Assembly (NCBI GenBank): GCA_910588975.1 | Contig: CAJUSE010000024.1 | Span: 1 to 31,146 of the forward strand | Length of the DNA stretch: 31,146 bases | Direction: 5' to 3' | DNA from: an uncultured Oscillospiraceae bacterium | GTDB taxonomy: Bacteria > Bacillota > Clostridia > Oscillospirales > Oscillospiraceae | Part shown: positions 29,909 through 31,146 of the stretch, piece by piece | How positions within the stretch are numbered: position 1 is the stretch's first letter | Layout of the letters: each line of letters opens with the position of its first letter | Program-made: the position numbers and the translations under genes | The notes under the pieces: generated by a model | Database searches by the model: none | The model's input: only the letters and a program-made list of their open reading frames with translations | What the model was told of the DNA's origin: nothing

Positions 29909-31146
<1,238 letters not shown>

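Overview
The window is GC-rich (well over 60% by eye) with Gram-positive style signals: strong AGGAGG ribosome sites, sigma-A-like TTGACA/TATAAT promoters with 17-bp spacing, and an L27 carrying the Prp-cleaved N-terminal extension. Together with ppdK, DUF1836, DegV, DUF4358, DUF3783 and DUF2975/XRE families, this points to a high-GC member of the Clostridia, probably Oscillospiraceae (Flavonifractor/Lawsonibacter/Oscillibacter-like). The genus is inference. No rRNA, tRNA, CRISPR array, transposase or phage gene was seen.

Layout. 1-1364: 3' half of ppdK and its terminator. 1430-4295: a lipoprotein reductase with two FMN-attachment motifs and one FAD domain, preceded by two near-identical palindromes over its promoter and followed by a TetR-type regulator that is frameshifted. 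4362-5570 (-): M29 metallo-aminopeptidase. 5571-5885: intergenic region holding a ~100-bp element with 26-bp inverted ends. 5886-7297: DUF1836 regulator overlapping a DegV-family lipid-binding protein. 7443-10037: prmA, a metallophosphoesterase and a GNAT acetyltransferase. 10213-11723: DUF2975 membrane protein, small XRE regulator and a chloramphenicol acetyltransferase-like gene. 12006-12930: rplU-prp-rpmA. 13057-15521: small membrane protein, obgE, a DUF6440-like protein and a RibD_C/DHFR-like reductase.

15706-19419 (-) is a tight five-gene run: the two halves of a ThrE-type exporter, a YjjG-like HAD phosphatase, a membrane-anchored SGNH hydrolase and a DUF4358 lipoprotein. 19561-21423 (-) holds DUF3783, a Cof-type HAD phosphatase and a nitroreductase. 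21588-23912 (+) is an aldo/keto reductase-ferredoxin fusion with a class I aminotransferase. 24190-25899 (+) encodes a protein I cannot name; it carries a kinase-like catalytic loop and metal-binding motif and is the most interesting gene here. 26064-28330 (-) holds a DUF3298 lipoprotein followed by an RlmD-type rRNA methyltransferase. 28545-29656 is a MarR regulator with a CxxC redoxin. 29909 to the end is the 5' part of secA.

Much of the window is housekeeping: ribosome maturation and modification (prmA, rplU-prp-rpmA, obgE, rlmD), secretion (secA) and central metabolism (ppdK). Between these lie small accessory cassettes, several with a regulator beside its likely target and palindromes on the promoter. 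The items most worth a second look are the kinase-like protein, the multi-flavin reductase with twin operators and a broken regulator, and the structured intergenic repeats at 5594-5693 and 23955-24008.
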